DNA of 64,000 nucleotides from Thalassomonas haliotis (GTDB lineage Bacteria; Pseudomonadota; Gammaproteobacteria; Enterobacterales; Alteromonadaceae): NCBI RefSeq assembly GCF_028657945.1, contig NZ_CP059693.1, positions 5,022,001 to 5,086,000 of the forward strand, read 5' to 3'. Shown piece by piece: positions 43,953 to 52,051 of this stretch (position 1 is its first letter; each line of letters starts with the position of its first letter). The notes under the pieces were generated by a model. It saw only the letters and a program-made list of their open reading frames with translations, ran no database searches and was not told where the DNA came from. The position numbers and the translations under genes were made by a program.

Positions 43953-44588
43953 TTACACCGAGTAGGCCGCCAGGCATAACCTTGGTTTGCCGGCTCTTTG
44001 CATCTGGCAAAGTCTGGAGATACTGCCGCTGCCGGTCAAACCTGAGTCGAGCAAATAACTGCACCGGCTGCTGTTATCCAGTGCCTTAAAAGCCTCAATT
44101 TCTTTATTTTCAAAGGCGCCGAAAAAGGCAAACACTACAGTAATATTCAGGCCGGGGTTGGCCTTCTTCATCGCTTCTATGCGCTGCATATCCGACTCAA
44201 CCTTGAGCAGATCTTTGCTTTTTGAAAAAACACTTTTATTGCCGCAGCGGATCTCAAAATAAGACTCGCCGTCGGGTGTTTTCACCGAAAAGTCGCTCCG
44301 GGAGGCCAGGCGTTTTTCTTTTACCGCCTCCGCTGTTTTGCCGTTTTGGTAGCGTAGAAACTCCACACTTTCTTGCCCCTCTTGCTTTATTGCCGGGCTC
44401 TTTATTGCAGGGTAGTAAACATCCGTTTGCAGCTCAAAATCGCCATCCGCTTGATTAAACACATGCACCAGCTCGGCGGTCATCCAGTGCTTCCAGCAAT
44501 TTTTCAGGTTAATTTCAGACAGGATGCCATTGGCGCGGGCAAAGTCATATTCGTTTTGAACAAAGGACAACAGCTTGTATGCATTCAT
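43953..44588 (-). CDS. Hypothetical protein with a possible nuclease-like core
   Basis: 211 residues, no signal peptide or membrane segment. In the middle the pattern RSDFSVKTPDGESYFEIRCGN resembles the D…ExK strand pair of PD-(D/E)xK nucleases, but with EIR in place of ExK. The preceding VEFLRYQNGKTAEAV and following AMKKANPGLNITVVFAFFGA fit an alpha/beta fold. The N-terminus NEYDFARANGILSEINLKNC is helical. It resembles a competence/restriction type fold only at the motif level. No operon partner. Confidence 0.5.
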   Translation of the reverse strand: MNAYKLLSFVQNEYDFARANGILSEINLKNCWKHWMTAELVHVFNQADGDFELQTDVYYPAIKSPAIKQEGQESVEFLRYQNGKTAEAVKEKRLASRSDFSVKTPDGESYFEIRCGNKSVFSKSKDLLKVESDMQRIEAMKKANPGLNITVVFAFFGAFENKEIEAFKALDNSSRCSYLLDSGLTGSGSISRLCQMQRAGKPRLCLAAYSV

Positions 44589-44829
44589 AAAGGTGAGCTA
44601 CCGGTAAAAAAATGGAACCTGTAAAGTAACAAAAGACAATCACCAGCACTCGGTGATTCCTACGAAAAAACAACCTTTAGCAATATAAAAAATACCGACA
44701 AAAAGACGAACAAAAACCGCAACGGTTTTTAGCATATTCCCCCTAGTCTGCTCCCCCTGCTGGCCTTTAACTTGATAGCGGATTTAGCTTTAAAGGCAGC
44801 CATAAACCAGTTTGAAAACAGGAGCAGCA

Positions 44830-45417
44830 ATGAACACGGATAACTCAGTAAAGTCACGAACAAACCCGGACAGAGCCAGTGAAAAAGAAAAACTCAACCT
44901 TGAAGATGATAAATTTGTCGAAATAGGCGAGCCGGGAAATCCCCCCGACACCAGCAGCCGGGCTGCCGTTATCGCCGGCCAATGGGCTATGCCAACCACA
45001 GTAGCCCTGGTGCTTATCACCTGTTTATCAGGTATCTTTCTCAGCGAAGCTGCTTTTACCCCGGTCATCGGCATGGTAGCCCCGGTAGTGATGGCGTTAA
45101 TCATGATGGTCCGGAACGCTTCTCTTGGTAAAAAAGAGACCCCCACAACCAAAGACAGGAAAAACGGGTGTGAAGGGCGCAGCCTGGACCAAAAAATTAA
45201 AAATCAGCAAGTCAGCGAACAGGCCAGGCAATTTAAGATGCTGCAGGCATCCACCAAAGAATTTTTCGAATTAATCAAAGAAATAAATACTAAAATGACC
45301 CAACAAATGAATAAAGCCAACGCCAGCGAATTTGCCCTTGGCGATAGCAAAGTTGTTATTAACAACAGCATCAGTAAAGTTGAAAGCCAAAGCAGCACAA
45401 AGACCACCGGCCAATAA
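44830..45417 (+). CDS. Hypothetical two-helix membrane protein with coiled-coil tail
   Basis: 195 residues from the ATG at 44830 (AGGAG 7 bp upstream; a start at 44812 is less likely). A charged N-terminus is followed by two adjacent membrane helices (VALVLITCLSGIFLSEAAF and PVIGMVAPVVMALIMMV) and a polar cytosolic part with a helix TKEFFELIKEINTKMTQQM. Ser/Asn-rich end. Its layout resembles small phage- or toxin-linked membrane proteins but no family is recognised. The gene lies convergent with the lysozyme-like gene. Confidence 0.6.
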   Translation: MNTDNSVKSRTNPDRASEKEKLNLEDDKFVEIGEPGNPPDTSSRAAVIAGQWAMPTTVALVLITCLSGIFLSEAAFTPVIGMVAPVVMALIMMVRNASLGKKETPTTKDRKNGCEGRSLDQKIKNQQVSEQARQFKMLQASTKEFFELIKEINTKMTQQMNKANASEFALGDSKVVINNSISKVESQSSTKTTGQ

Positions 45418-45542
45418 CATTTGCCATCTTTCTCTCAAGCGTGAGGAAATGCCAAAGCCAGCTCCTCACCCTCCCTGACGCAGGCATAAGTGATCACCAG
45501 CTTAGCGCTTTATTCGAAGTTTTACCGGCATCATGCAAACAA

Positions 45543-45590
45543 GAAAAAAAAGAACCCGGGCTGGCGCTTTCCGGGCATCACCGCGGGTTA
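45543..45590 (-). terminator. Terminator of the lysozyme-like gene
   Basis: On the minus strand AACCCG…CGGGTT with an inner GCCCGG hairpin, followed by CTTTTTTTTC. The hairpin begins at the stop codon. Confidence 0.8.
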
Positions 45591-46181
45591 GCTTTCCAGA
45601 AAAGCCATGCGCCGGTTAAAGCGGTCTTCAGGTACGTTTGGCCAGTTTTTCCGGATGGTCAGCGCTTGTTTATAGCCGTCAAGATCATTGGCGGCAACAA
45701 AAGCCTGAATGAGTTTTCGGCTGCCGGGAGTATAGTCGCCGCGATACCTGAGATCTATCAGCACATCTTTGATTTTTTCATCAAGCCCCTGCCAATCGAC
45801 CGCCCCGTATGCCGCCACGCAGTCTGCTTTGCTGCAAATGCGCTCAACGTCCCGGCTTAGCTCATCATAAGTTTGCTTAAATAAGACCTCTTGTGCTTCC
45901 ATAGAGATCTCAAAATCACTTAAGCCCGACTTATCGACAAAGGCTTTTGCCTCTGTACCGCTAAGTCCTGCGGCCCCGCCAAGCAGCTTGGCCTGCTCCG
46001 CCTCAACCCCGGCAGCAAGCAGGTCGGCACTGATTTTGTCGGCGCTTTTCTCTTTCATATCATAACCGCGCCCTATGGTCAGCCCGGAACTCTCACCCGG
46101 CACATGCAGCTTGCGGCTATGATAGGGGCCTCCTTCCATGCCTTCGGCTTCATAAGTTAATAATCCTTGGGTAATTGCCAT
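45588..46181 (-). CDS. Pesticin/T4-lysozyme-like muramidase without signal peptide
   Basis: 197 residues. The N-terminal pattern LLTYEAEGMEGG … SSGLTIGRGYDM matches the catalytic Glu … Thr … Asp triad of pesticin- and T4-like lysozymes (here Glu11 or Glu13, Thr35, Asp41). The rest is alpha-helical with conserved IDLRYRGDYTPGSRK. It has no signal peptide or transmembrane helix, so it stays in the cytoplasm unless released by a holin-like protein, a secretion system or cell lysis. The ribosome site AGGAG is 8 bp before the ATG. No holin or phage gene is adjacent. Confidence 0.78.
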   Translation of the reverse strand: MAITQGLLTYEAEGMEGGPYHSRKLHVPGESSGLTIGRGYDMKEKSADKISADLLAAGVEAEQAKLLGGAAGLSGTEAKAFVDKSGLSDFEISMEAQEVLFKQTYDELSRDVERICSKADCVAAYGAVDWQGLDEKIKDVLIDLRYRGDYTPGSRKLIQAFVAANDLDGYKQALTIRKNWPNVPEDRFNRRMAFLES

Positions 46182-46668
46182 AATTCTACTCCTGATATCT
46201 GATCATTTAATATAGACAAAATATTTCACCCTAATAAAAGAGGAAAAAAGCGGGAATACATGAACCCTGAGCCCACGCGGCCTAAAGCTACAAACCATGG
46301 TATTCCCACAACAACAATCGACTTTTAGGGAGTGAAGTTGATTGACACCAAACTGGTGAAGTAAGATACCGCTAAGCAAGCGGTAACCAGCTTGATAAAC
46401 ACCCGGAGTAACTACTCCCCGAGTGCAAGCTAATTTACCTGCCTGGGCGAACAGAGACTCGTCGGAAACCGGCAAAAATGCCGTCAAACACAGGGAGCAA
46501 GTGGATAATGTTCAAAAACAACAAGGAATAAGGTCATGGCGTATCGGCGGCTAAGGCGTAATAACAAAGATTAACAGGCGGCAGTTATCGCTAACCTGGA
46601 TGATTTCACGTAAAATACCGGCTATGCCCGGTAAAATCCGGATCTGTTAGATAACCCCCAGGATAAAC
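46182..46668. other. Long intergenic region, see structured element inside
   Basis: 487 bp. No supported protein gene: the frame at 46203-46487 on the minus strand lies across a hairpin-rich segment. The first 130 bp upstream of the lysozyme gene hold its promoter. Confidence 0.45.
46325..46505 (+). ncRNA. Candidate structured RNA or remnant of a mobile intron
   Basis: Several local hairpins follow one another: ACCA-AAC-TGGT near 46349, ACCGCT-AAGCA-AGCGGT near 46368, GGAGTAACTACTCC near 46405, and GGC-AAAAAT-GCC near 46475. This run of short stems with conserved-looking loops is typical of folded RNA such as group II intron domains or a retron. No reverse transcriptase or domain V was found, so if it is an intron it is a fragment. 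Strand is assumed. Confidence 0.4.
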
Positions 46669-46974
46669 ATGAAAAAGACATTTAAGCTCAGCCACCCTAA
46701 ACTCAAGCTCGCCAGACTGGTCGACTCGATAAAACATGATGTGAAAAAATACATCAAAAGAGAGCGCAACAAAACCTTGCCTGCCGATGTCGACTTCTGG
46801 GACTTTGATTGCAAATACGGCGCCACAGAGCAAGTGGCCGATGTTATTCACCTGTCACAAATAAACAAATGTATCGACGAAGCCGAGCAGCAAAAATTAG
46901 AGTCTTTCTATTTGGAAATCCTGGTAAAACCCGGTTACCGCACGAAAAAAACAGACTTTGATTTCGAGTCTTAG
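46669..46974 (+). CDS. DUF6172-like small protein
   Basis: 101 residues, soluble. It starts MKKTFKLSHPKLKLARLVDS and contains LPADVDFWDFDCKYGATEQ and ESFYLEILVKPGYRTKK. I recall this as the DUF6172 family of small gammaproteobacterial proteins, of unknown function, with about 100 residues. The ribosome site CAGGATA is weak. It is followed by a terminator after 108 bp. Confidence 0.75.
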   Translation: MKKTFKLSHPKLKLARLVDSIKHDVKKYIKRERNKTLPADVDFWDFDCKYGATEQVADVIHLSQINKCIDEAEQQKLESFYLEILVKPGYRTKKTDFDFES

Positions 46975-47082
46975 CGGCAAACCAGGCATTAATCAGTCAA
47001 GTTAATACCCAGGTGAGCCCTGATTGTCGGCCAGCAAAAGGCTTTACCTGTATAAGCTGAACCCGGGATATATAGAAAAGTT

Positions 47083-47115
47083 GATGAAGTTAGCCACTAA
47101 CTTCATCATGTTTTT
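47083..47115. terminator. Bidirectional terminator
   Basis: Eleven-bp perfect stem GATGAAGTTAG / CTAACTTCATC with a 3-nt loop, followed by ATGTTTTTTATA on the plus strand. It overlaps the hemerythrin stop codon and ends both convergent transcripts. Confidence 0.85.
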
Positions 47116-47491
47116 TATACAGTATGTTTTCTTCTTTGCGGATCCGCTGGCTTAACGTGGCAAACAAGCCGCCAAAGTCTTTGGCGAACGCCATACCTGA
47201 ACTGTCTCCGGCATATTTGTCAAAAAAAGCCAGGGCGCTGCCTGAAACCGTAGCCATATCTGCCGCAAAAACCGCTAGAGTACGCTTAAGACTTTTATTG
47301 CTTTGCGCCGCACGGTTCAGCGCCGGGTATAACAGCCGATCTTCCTTTTCCAGATGTGCCAATAAGGCCTTTTTCGCCGCCAGCAAGGTATCCCGCCCTT
47401 CCTGCGACTGAACGCCTGACTGTTTTACCTTATTCAGGGCCTGAGTTATTTCCAGGTGCTCAGCGATTAGCTCCTTGATTAGAGGTGACAT
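47090..47491 (-). CDS. Hemerythrin-domain protein
   Basis: 133 residues, four-helix HHE cation-binding domain. Iron-ligand candidates: IAEHLEI (His12), LLAHLEKEDRLLYPAL (His and Glu) and the C-terminal YKKHDE. Stand-alone bacterial hemerythrins bind a di-iron centre and oxygen or nitric oxide. The ribosome site AAGGAAAG is directly before the ATG. Confidence 0.88.
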   Translation of the reverse strand: MSPLIKELIAEHLEITQALNKVKQSGVQSQEGRDTLLAAKKALLAHLEKEDRLLYPALNRAAQSNKSLKRTLAVFAADMATVSGSALAFFDKYAGDSSGMAFAKDFGGLFATLSQRIRKEENILYKKHDEVSG

Positions 47492-47639
47492 AACTTTCCT
47501 TAATGCTTGCTTTCAAGGAGTAAACCTTAACCGGAAACAGGCTCGGGATAATCGGCGCTTTTATCGCAAAAACAGGACTAATTATCGGTAAAAATCAGTT
47601 AAAGTTCGGCAATGCGCGCGAAAATAGACAATGTTCTGG

Positions 47640-48635
47640 TTAATACTCAAAGCCGTCGATATAGTGTTTTCGGGAAACAAAACTCAGGCTGCCTTGCTGG
47701 TTTATCCATCCTCTATTGCCCGCCCCGGCCCGGCGCTTAACCGGGGAGTTACCGTCCTGCTTCTTCAACGAATAATTCGCGGAGTGAGTGCTTAGCTGTC
47801 GCTGATAATAATAACTTTCCGCTTCCCTGGCATTTTTCGGCGCCTTGCCTTTGAGCTTGATAATGCCGGCAGCCGAGTAATAATGATTTTCACGCTGCTG
47901 CTTAAACCAAAGTTCAAAACCTTCTTTTGCCTGATTTGAACGGTAGATTAAAACCTGCTCTCCCGCTGCCTGCCGGTTCGTTACCCGCACCCCGGCCCGG
48001 ATATTGATTTCCCGGGTCAACAAGGGTTTGCGCTCGATTTGCCAGCAAGCGACCACATCGTGCCAGGGCAGTTTGTCTGTGGCGACATCGCCGTATAAAT
48101 GCCGGGGACTGCACCAGCCGTGCTCACCTTTACCCCGGGGATCATAGGGATAATAACTGTCTATCACGGCGCTGTCATCCGGGTTTATCAGCCTGTGTAC
48201 CTGTCTTTGCATCCGGTCAAGGTCGCAATAACCGCCGGTCAGCTCTACCGCGTACAGATAAACCTTTTCCTGTCCCTTGTCCGGATAAGCGGGGAAAAAA
48301 AGCGCCCCCGCAATGGTTTTAGATAAGCCAATAATGCTCTGCCGGTCGACACCATTTTCCAGCCCGCCGCCAAACCAGCTAAAACCTGTGCTTTTAAGGG
48401 GCAACAGCAACTGCTGCTGTAATTGTTCGGGAGAGCGGAGATCGCAGCGCCAGAATACCCGGCTCGGCCCGGCAAGTTCCGGATACAAATGAATAATGCC
48501 CCGGCGCCGGCTTAAATTAAATTTAATACAGTTTTCCCCAGGTCCGGGTAAGGCATTTTTTTCCAGCAATGTACGGTAGCTATGGCCCAGGGCCTCATAT
48601 ACGGTATGATAACCAGTTGATTTTCGTTCAGACAT
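47640..48635 (-). CDS. Hypothetical protein with ADP-ribosyltransferase-like N-terminal half
   Basis: 331 residues from the ATG at 48635 (GGGAG 5 bp upstream). Near residue 60 (numbered from the chosen start) RVFWRCDLRSPEQL resembles the RxDxRxP strand of cholera/pertussis-type ADP-ribosyltransferases. It is followed by a GFSWFGGG turn, IIGLSKTIAGALFF in the place of the STS helix, and VYLYAVELTGGYCDLDRM resembling the next strand. A HGWCSPRHLYGDVATDKLPW region is where the ExE loop would be, but a clear ExE is not seen. No signal peptide. It could be a toxin-like enzyme or a diverged relative. The C-terminal third is basic with RREN- and Lys-rich repeats. I regard the assignment as a hypothesis. 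Confidence 0.45.
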   Translation of the reverse strand: MSERKSTGYHTVYEALGHSYRTLLEKNALPGPGENCIKFNLSRRRGIIHLYPELAGPSRVFWRCDLRSPEQLQQQLLLPLKSTGFSWFGGGLENGVDRQSIIGLSKTIAGALFFPAYPDKGQEKVYLYAVELTGGYCDLDRMQRQVHRLINPDDSAVIDSYYPYDPRGKGEHGWCSPRHLYGDVATDKLPWHDVVACWQIERKPLLTREINIRAGVRVTNRQAAGEQVLIYRSNQAKEGFELWFKQQRENHYYSAAGIIKLKGKAPKNAREAESYYYQRQLSTHSANYSLKKQDGNSPVKRRAGAGNRGWINQQGSLSFVSRKHYIDGFEY

Positions 48636-48825
48636 TAACACTCCCGGGTATAGAAAAAACTGACGAAGTGGCTATTGCGAAATAGGGTAAAAGCTAAGGC
48701 AGGGATACTTCATCAAACGGCGATCAGTGTAACAGTCACAAAGACAACAACTTGGTAAAATCCGGGGAAAAACCGGGGAAAGCCATTGTGCCCGTCAAGC
48801 TGCAAAATGGTTTCCCTGTGGCCAG

Positions 48826-50025
48826 TTACCCTTGACAATAACGTTTCAAATCAGGCACCCGGTTAACATCGGCCGTACATTCGTTCTGAGCGGCATCACA
48901 CTCGCTGATATAGTTTTCTGTCGCCCGGGAGAAGTTGCGGTAAATAATAGGCAAATCAAATCCTTGCTTTTTTGCCCTGTGCTCCCTCATATAAATGATC
49001 GACTGCTGGGTGGTTTTCACATCCTGTTGCCCGGGTAATATGCCGCGCTCCAGGTAATCCACCGCCATATTGGCGGCTACCGTGCCCTGTTCAAAGGGAG
49101 ATACGCCGATGGAAAGCAAACCGCCGTCTTCGACAAAAAAGCCCCAGGCGCCGATGGAAGGAATTTGACTGTTGGCCATAGTCCATTGAATCAAGTCCCG
49201 GGGAGAAATGCGTTTAGCTTCATCATTCGCCTCGCAGCGCACCGTGTGATACAAGGTAAATAACAGCAAATCTCCCTGTTCATTGGCCTGTAAAATATTG
49301 CGCTGCCAGTCTTCGGCCGTCACCGCCACCTTGTGCTCCAGGCTGATATCCAGCGGCGCCAGGGTCTCGGATAAAGAGCGGAAGGCATTTTTAATGTTGT
49401 AATGGCTGGTGGTGGAATTATCCACCGGGGCAATGATCTTTAACGAAGACTTATCCAGGCCGGATTTCACCATCTCCAGGGTATCCGTTAACGCCGGAAT
49501 ATCCATGCGCTCGGTAATGCCGCCGATATGCTCCTGCCCGGTAAAACCATAATCTTTCGGCTCGGCCCCGACCCCGGCATAAATCACCATCATCTCGGAA
49601 TGATTATCAAAACAGTCGCCAAAGTCCGGGAAATCGGCTTTGAGCAAGGCCAGCTCTTCCCCGGTCAAATCCAGCTTTTTGCTATCGACATAACAGCTCG
49701 AGACCAGGCTCTGGGCGTTGTCGTCGACGGCAATCAAGACATTCGGCGACCAGTCATCAATTTGTTTTCTCACCAATGAGCCGGCTATTTTTTTAAATTT
49801 GTTGTCGGAATGATTTTTGGTATCCATATAATAATAACGCACGTCATAAAGCTGCTTACTCAACACCTGCCGAATGGCATGGTCGATATCCTCGGTCCAG
49901 GAAAACTCATTGGTATAACTTTGCACGACCAGCACCCTGGGCCTTTGGATGGTTTCCCAGATCAGATACAAGACTAAACCGATAAAAAAACAAATTTTAA
50001 AAACATTATTCACTCTGCTACTCAT
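48826..50025 (-). CDS. ABC-type substrate-binding protein, membrane-anchored
   Basis: 399 residues from the ATG at 50025, which shares its A with the stop of the transporter gene upstream (TAATG); GGAG lies 9 bp upstream. The N-terminal hydrophobic segment (ICFFIGLVLYLIWETI) is followed by a two-lobe fold like the PF04392 substrate-binding family (PRVLVVQSYTNEFSWTEDID, VLIAVDDNAQSLV, SLKIIAPVDNSTT, GVSPFEQGTVAANMAVDYL). Several Cys occur at the C-terminus. It has no ABC permease or ATPase beside it; coupling to an SLC13 transporter gene suggests a sensory or accessory role. Confidence 0.78.
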   Translation of the reverse strand: MSSRVNNVFKICFFIGLVLYLIWETIQRPRVLVVQSYTNEFSWTEDIDHAIRQVLSKQLYDVRYYYMDTKNHSDNKFKKIAGSLVRKQIDDWSPNVLIAVDDNAQSLVSSCYVDSKKLDLTGEELALLKADFPDFGDCFDNHSEMMVIYAGVGAEPKDYGFTGQEHIGGITERMDIPALTDTLEMVKSGLDKSSLKIIAPVDNSTTSHYNIKNAFRSLSETLAPLDISLEHKVAVTAEDWQRNILQANEQGDLLLFTLYHTVRCEANDEAKRISPRDLIQWTMANSQIPSIGAWGFFVEDGGLLSIGVSPFEQGTVAANMAVDYLERGILPGQQDVKTTQQSIIYMREHRAKKQGFDLPIIYRNFSRATENYISECDAAQNECTADVNRVPDLKRYCQG

Positions 50026-51872
50026 TATAAAATCTCCATGGCGCGCCATACCGGGATAGAGGCGTATACCGCCAGCAAGCGGAATAAGGTCATCCAGAAG
50101 TTAAAGCGTAAAAACGCCCCCTCGTGATACAGGGGCTGCGGACTGTTGATGCCCTTAAACAAGACGTAATAGGTGCTTTGATAGGGCAGTAAAAAGGCCT
50201 CGGATAAGGTCAGGATAATAAAGCCCACCACCCACATATTAACCCCGGCGATATTCGCCAGCGGTAAAAACACCGACGAAGCGATAACTATGGTTGCTAT
50301 GGTGGACAAGGCGGTTCTCAGGACTAGGATGACGCCAAAAAGCACCAGCACGAATAAATAGAAGTTATCTGTCATCATTTGCTGCAAACCGGAAAGCTTA
50401 TTGGCCAGCAGCTGATCCAGGCCGAGATAATTCAGGGTCCGGGTCAGGCCTATCAGGGTGCCGAGCAGAAATAAAAACGGCCAGTCGATTTTTTCCCTAA
50501 AAGACTTTTTCGATAACGAGCCTAACGCCAGGAAAATAAACATGATCGCCAGCCCGATCCAGGCGGGTTTGATCTTATGGATGGAGGTGGTCACTATGCC
50601 CGCCACCAATAACAGGACGCCAAAAACCGCGCCCCATTCCTTAATACTCATGCGCCCTAAAATATTCAGCTGCAGCTTGATCTGCGACTTATCCAGCTCG
50701 GGATGTTTATCGGTATTAAACAGCAAATAACTGAGCAACATAAAGATCACAAACAAGGTTACCCCGGTGATCGCCGCCGCCTGCGCCCAGTCGCTCCACT
50801 GAAAGCTGTCCTGCACCTGGGTCGGCAGCATAGTAAACACCAGAAAGTTAATTGCCTTGGAGGTTAAGAAAATAGATGAAAACAAACTGACGCCAAAAAA
50901 TGCCGACAGCGCCATACGGGTGGCATCCCGCCCCTGGGCTTTAAATTTCAGCGACGACAGCAGATCTTTCAACAAGGGCGAGATCAAACCGACCCGGCCG
51001 TTGGCGGACGGTAAAATAGGAGTAAACAGCAGGCCTATCAGGGTCAGCATCAGGTTATAAAAAAAGGTCGAACAAGGGGTGAGCTTAAGCAAAAGCAAAG
51101 ACAGGCGGTATACCAGTCCCGAGTCCACGATCACCACCGCCAGCACGAATATGCTCATGGCCATAAAAAAGCCCGACGACTGAAAGCCGCTCAACACCAC
51201 GTCGCTGGGGGTAATGCCGAGTACCAGCACCACTAAAATCGACAGCATACCGGCAACATAATCCGGCACCAGCTTAAAGGCCCACATAAAAATAGACACC
51301 AGGAACACGGCAACAAAAGTGCGGGCATTTTCGGTAATATCCAGCGACGCCGTTAAAAAATACACCAGCAGCGGCACGGTAAAAACCAGCAGCCAGCCCA
51401 ATAAGGTGATCAGGCCTTTTTTCCCCGGCACTGCCGCCTCGCTGTTTAAGTTCACTTCCCAGGGTTCCTGGTCATGGTGGCGGGTATAAGAGGCCAGAAA
51501 TAAATCTATCATGGTACTGTCCTGGGACAGCAGGCGTTTGGCATCTTCGCCGTGAACGACCAGCAAGCGGCAGCCGCCGCTATTGGCCTTGGCGCCGCCG
51601 GTATAGGTGGCGCGGTTAAGCAATAACTCTTCCCCCAGATAGCCATGATCCAGGGTGATGTCTGACGGCATCGACGAATGTAAGGTCAGCTCACCGTCGA
51701 GAATATAATACAGGCTATCCGCCTCGTCATTGGGGTTAAATAATACCTCTTCCGGAGCCAGTTGTTTTAGCTCGACATAAGGCAGTAAACGCGCCATGTC
51801 GGCGCGGCACAGGCGATCCAATATCGGCGCTGTAGTCAGGGTGGTTAATAGTTGTTGGTTTATTGAAGTCAT
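50025..51872 (-). CDS. SLC13/DASS-type transporter with N-terminal cyclic-nucleotide-binding domain
   Basis: 615 residues. Residues about 1-130 form a Crp-like cyclic-nucleotide-binding domain (ELKQLAPEEVLFNPNDEADSL, YYILDGELTLHS, LGEELLLNRATYTGGAKA). This is followed by a membrane part of twelve or so helices with the divalent-anion/sodium symporter pattern (DYVAGMLSILVVLVLGITPSDV, LPSANGRVGLISPL, ALSTIATIVIASSVFLPLA). Known members of the family move dicarboxylates, citrate or sulfate. The N-terminal domain would allow direct control of transport by a nucleotide second messenger. The PO4-fold key residues for cAMP are only partly visible. Confidence 0.85.
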   Translation of the reverse strand: MTSINQQLLTTLTTAPILDRLCRADMARLLPYVELKQLAPEEVLFNPNDEADSLYYILDGELTLHSSMPSDITLDHGYLGEELLLNRATYTGGAKANSGGCRLLVVHGEDAKRLLSQDSTMIDLFLASYTRHHDQEPWEVNLNSEAAVPGKKGLITLLGWLLVFTVPLLVYFLTASLDITENARTFVAVFLVSIFMWAFKLVPDYVAGMLSILVVLVLGITPSDVVLSGFQSSGFFMAMSIFVLAVVIVDSGLVYRLSLLLLKLTPCSTFFYNLMLTLIGLLFTPILPSANGRVGLISPLLKDLLSSLKFKAQGRDATRMALSAFFGVSLFSSIFLTSKAINFLVFTMLPTQVQDSFQWSDWAQAAAITGVTLFVIFMLLSYLLFNTDKHPELDKSQIKLQLNILGRMSIKEWGAVFGVLLLVAGIVTTSIHKIKPAWIGLAIMFIFLALGSLSKKSFREKIDWPFLFLLGTLIGLTRTLNYLGLDQLLANKLSGLQQMMTDNFYLFVLVLFGVILVLRTALSTIATIVIASSVFLPLANIAGVNMWVVGFIILTLSEAFLLPYQSTYYVLFKGINSPQPLYHEGAFLRFNFWMTLFRLLAVYASIPVWRAMEIL

Positions 51873-52051
51873 TTAATACGCCATGTTAATTACTGAATAA
51901 TTCATTGCTGAAAGTTCATTACTGGACACACTTAAGCTCGACAGAGCACTTGTTTACATATGCAACTTGCTAACGCCCCCGCTTAAAATAAAACCCGGGC
52001 GGAAAACTTAGCTACTGCCCCCCCGGCGGCTCCCTTTCTATGCCCGCCAGG

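Noticed and set aside
45588-46181. Prophage origin of the lysozyme-like gene
   Set aside because: No phage structural, integrase or holin genes were found around it.
46203-46487. 94-residue minus-strand open frame
   Set aside because: It overlaps the hairpin-rich stretch, has no ribosome site and no protein-like composition.
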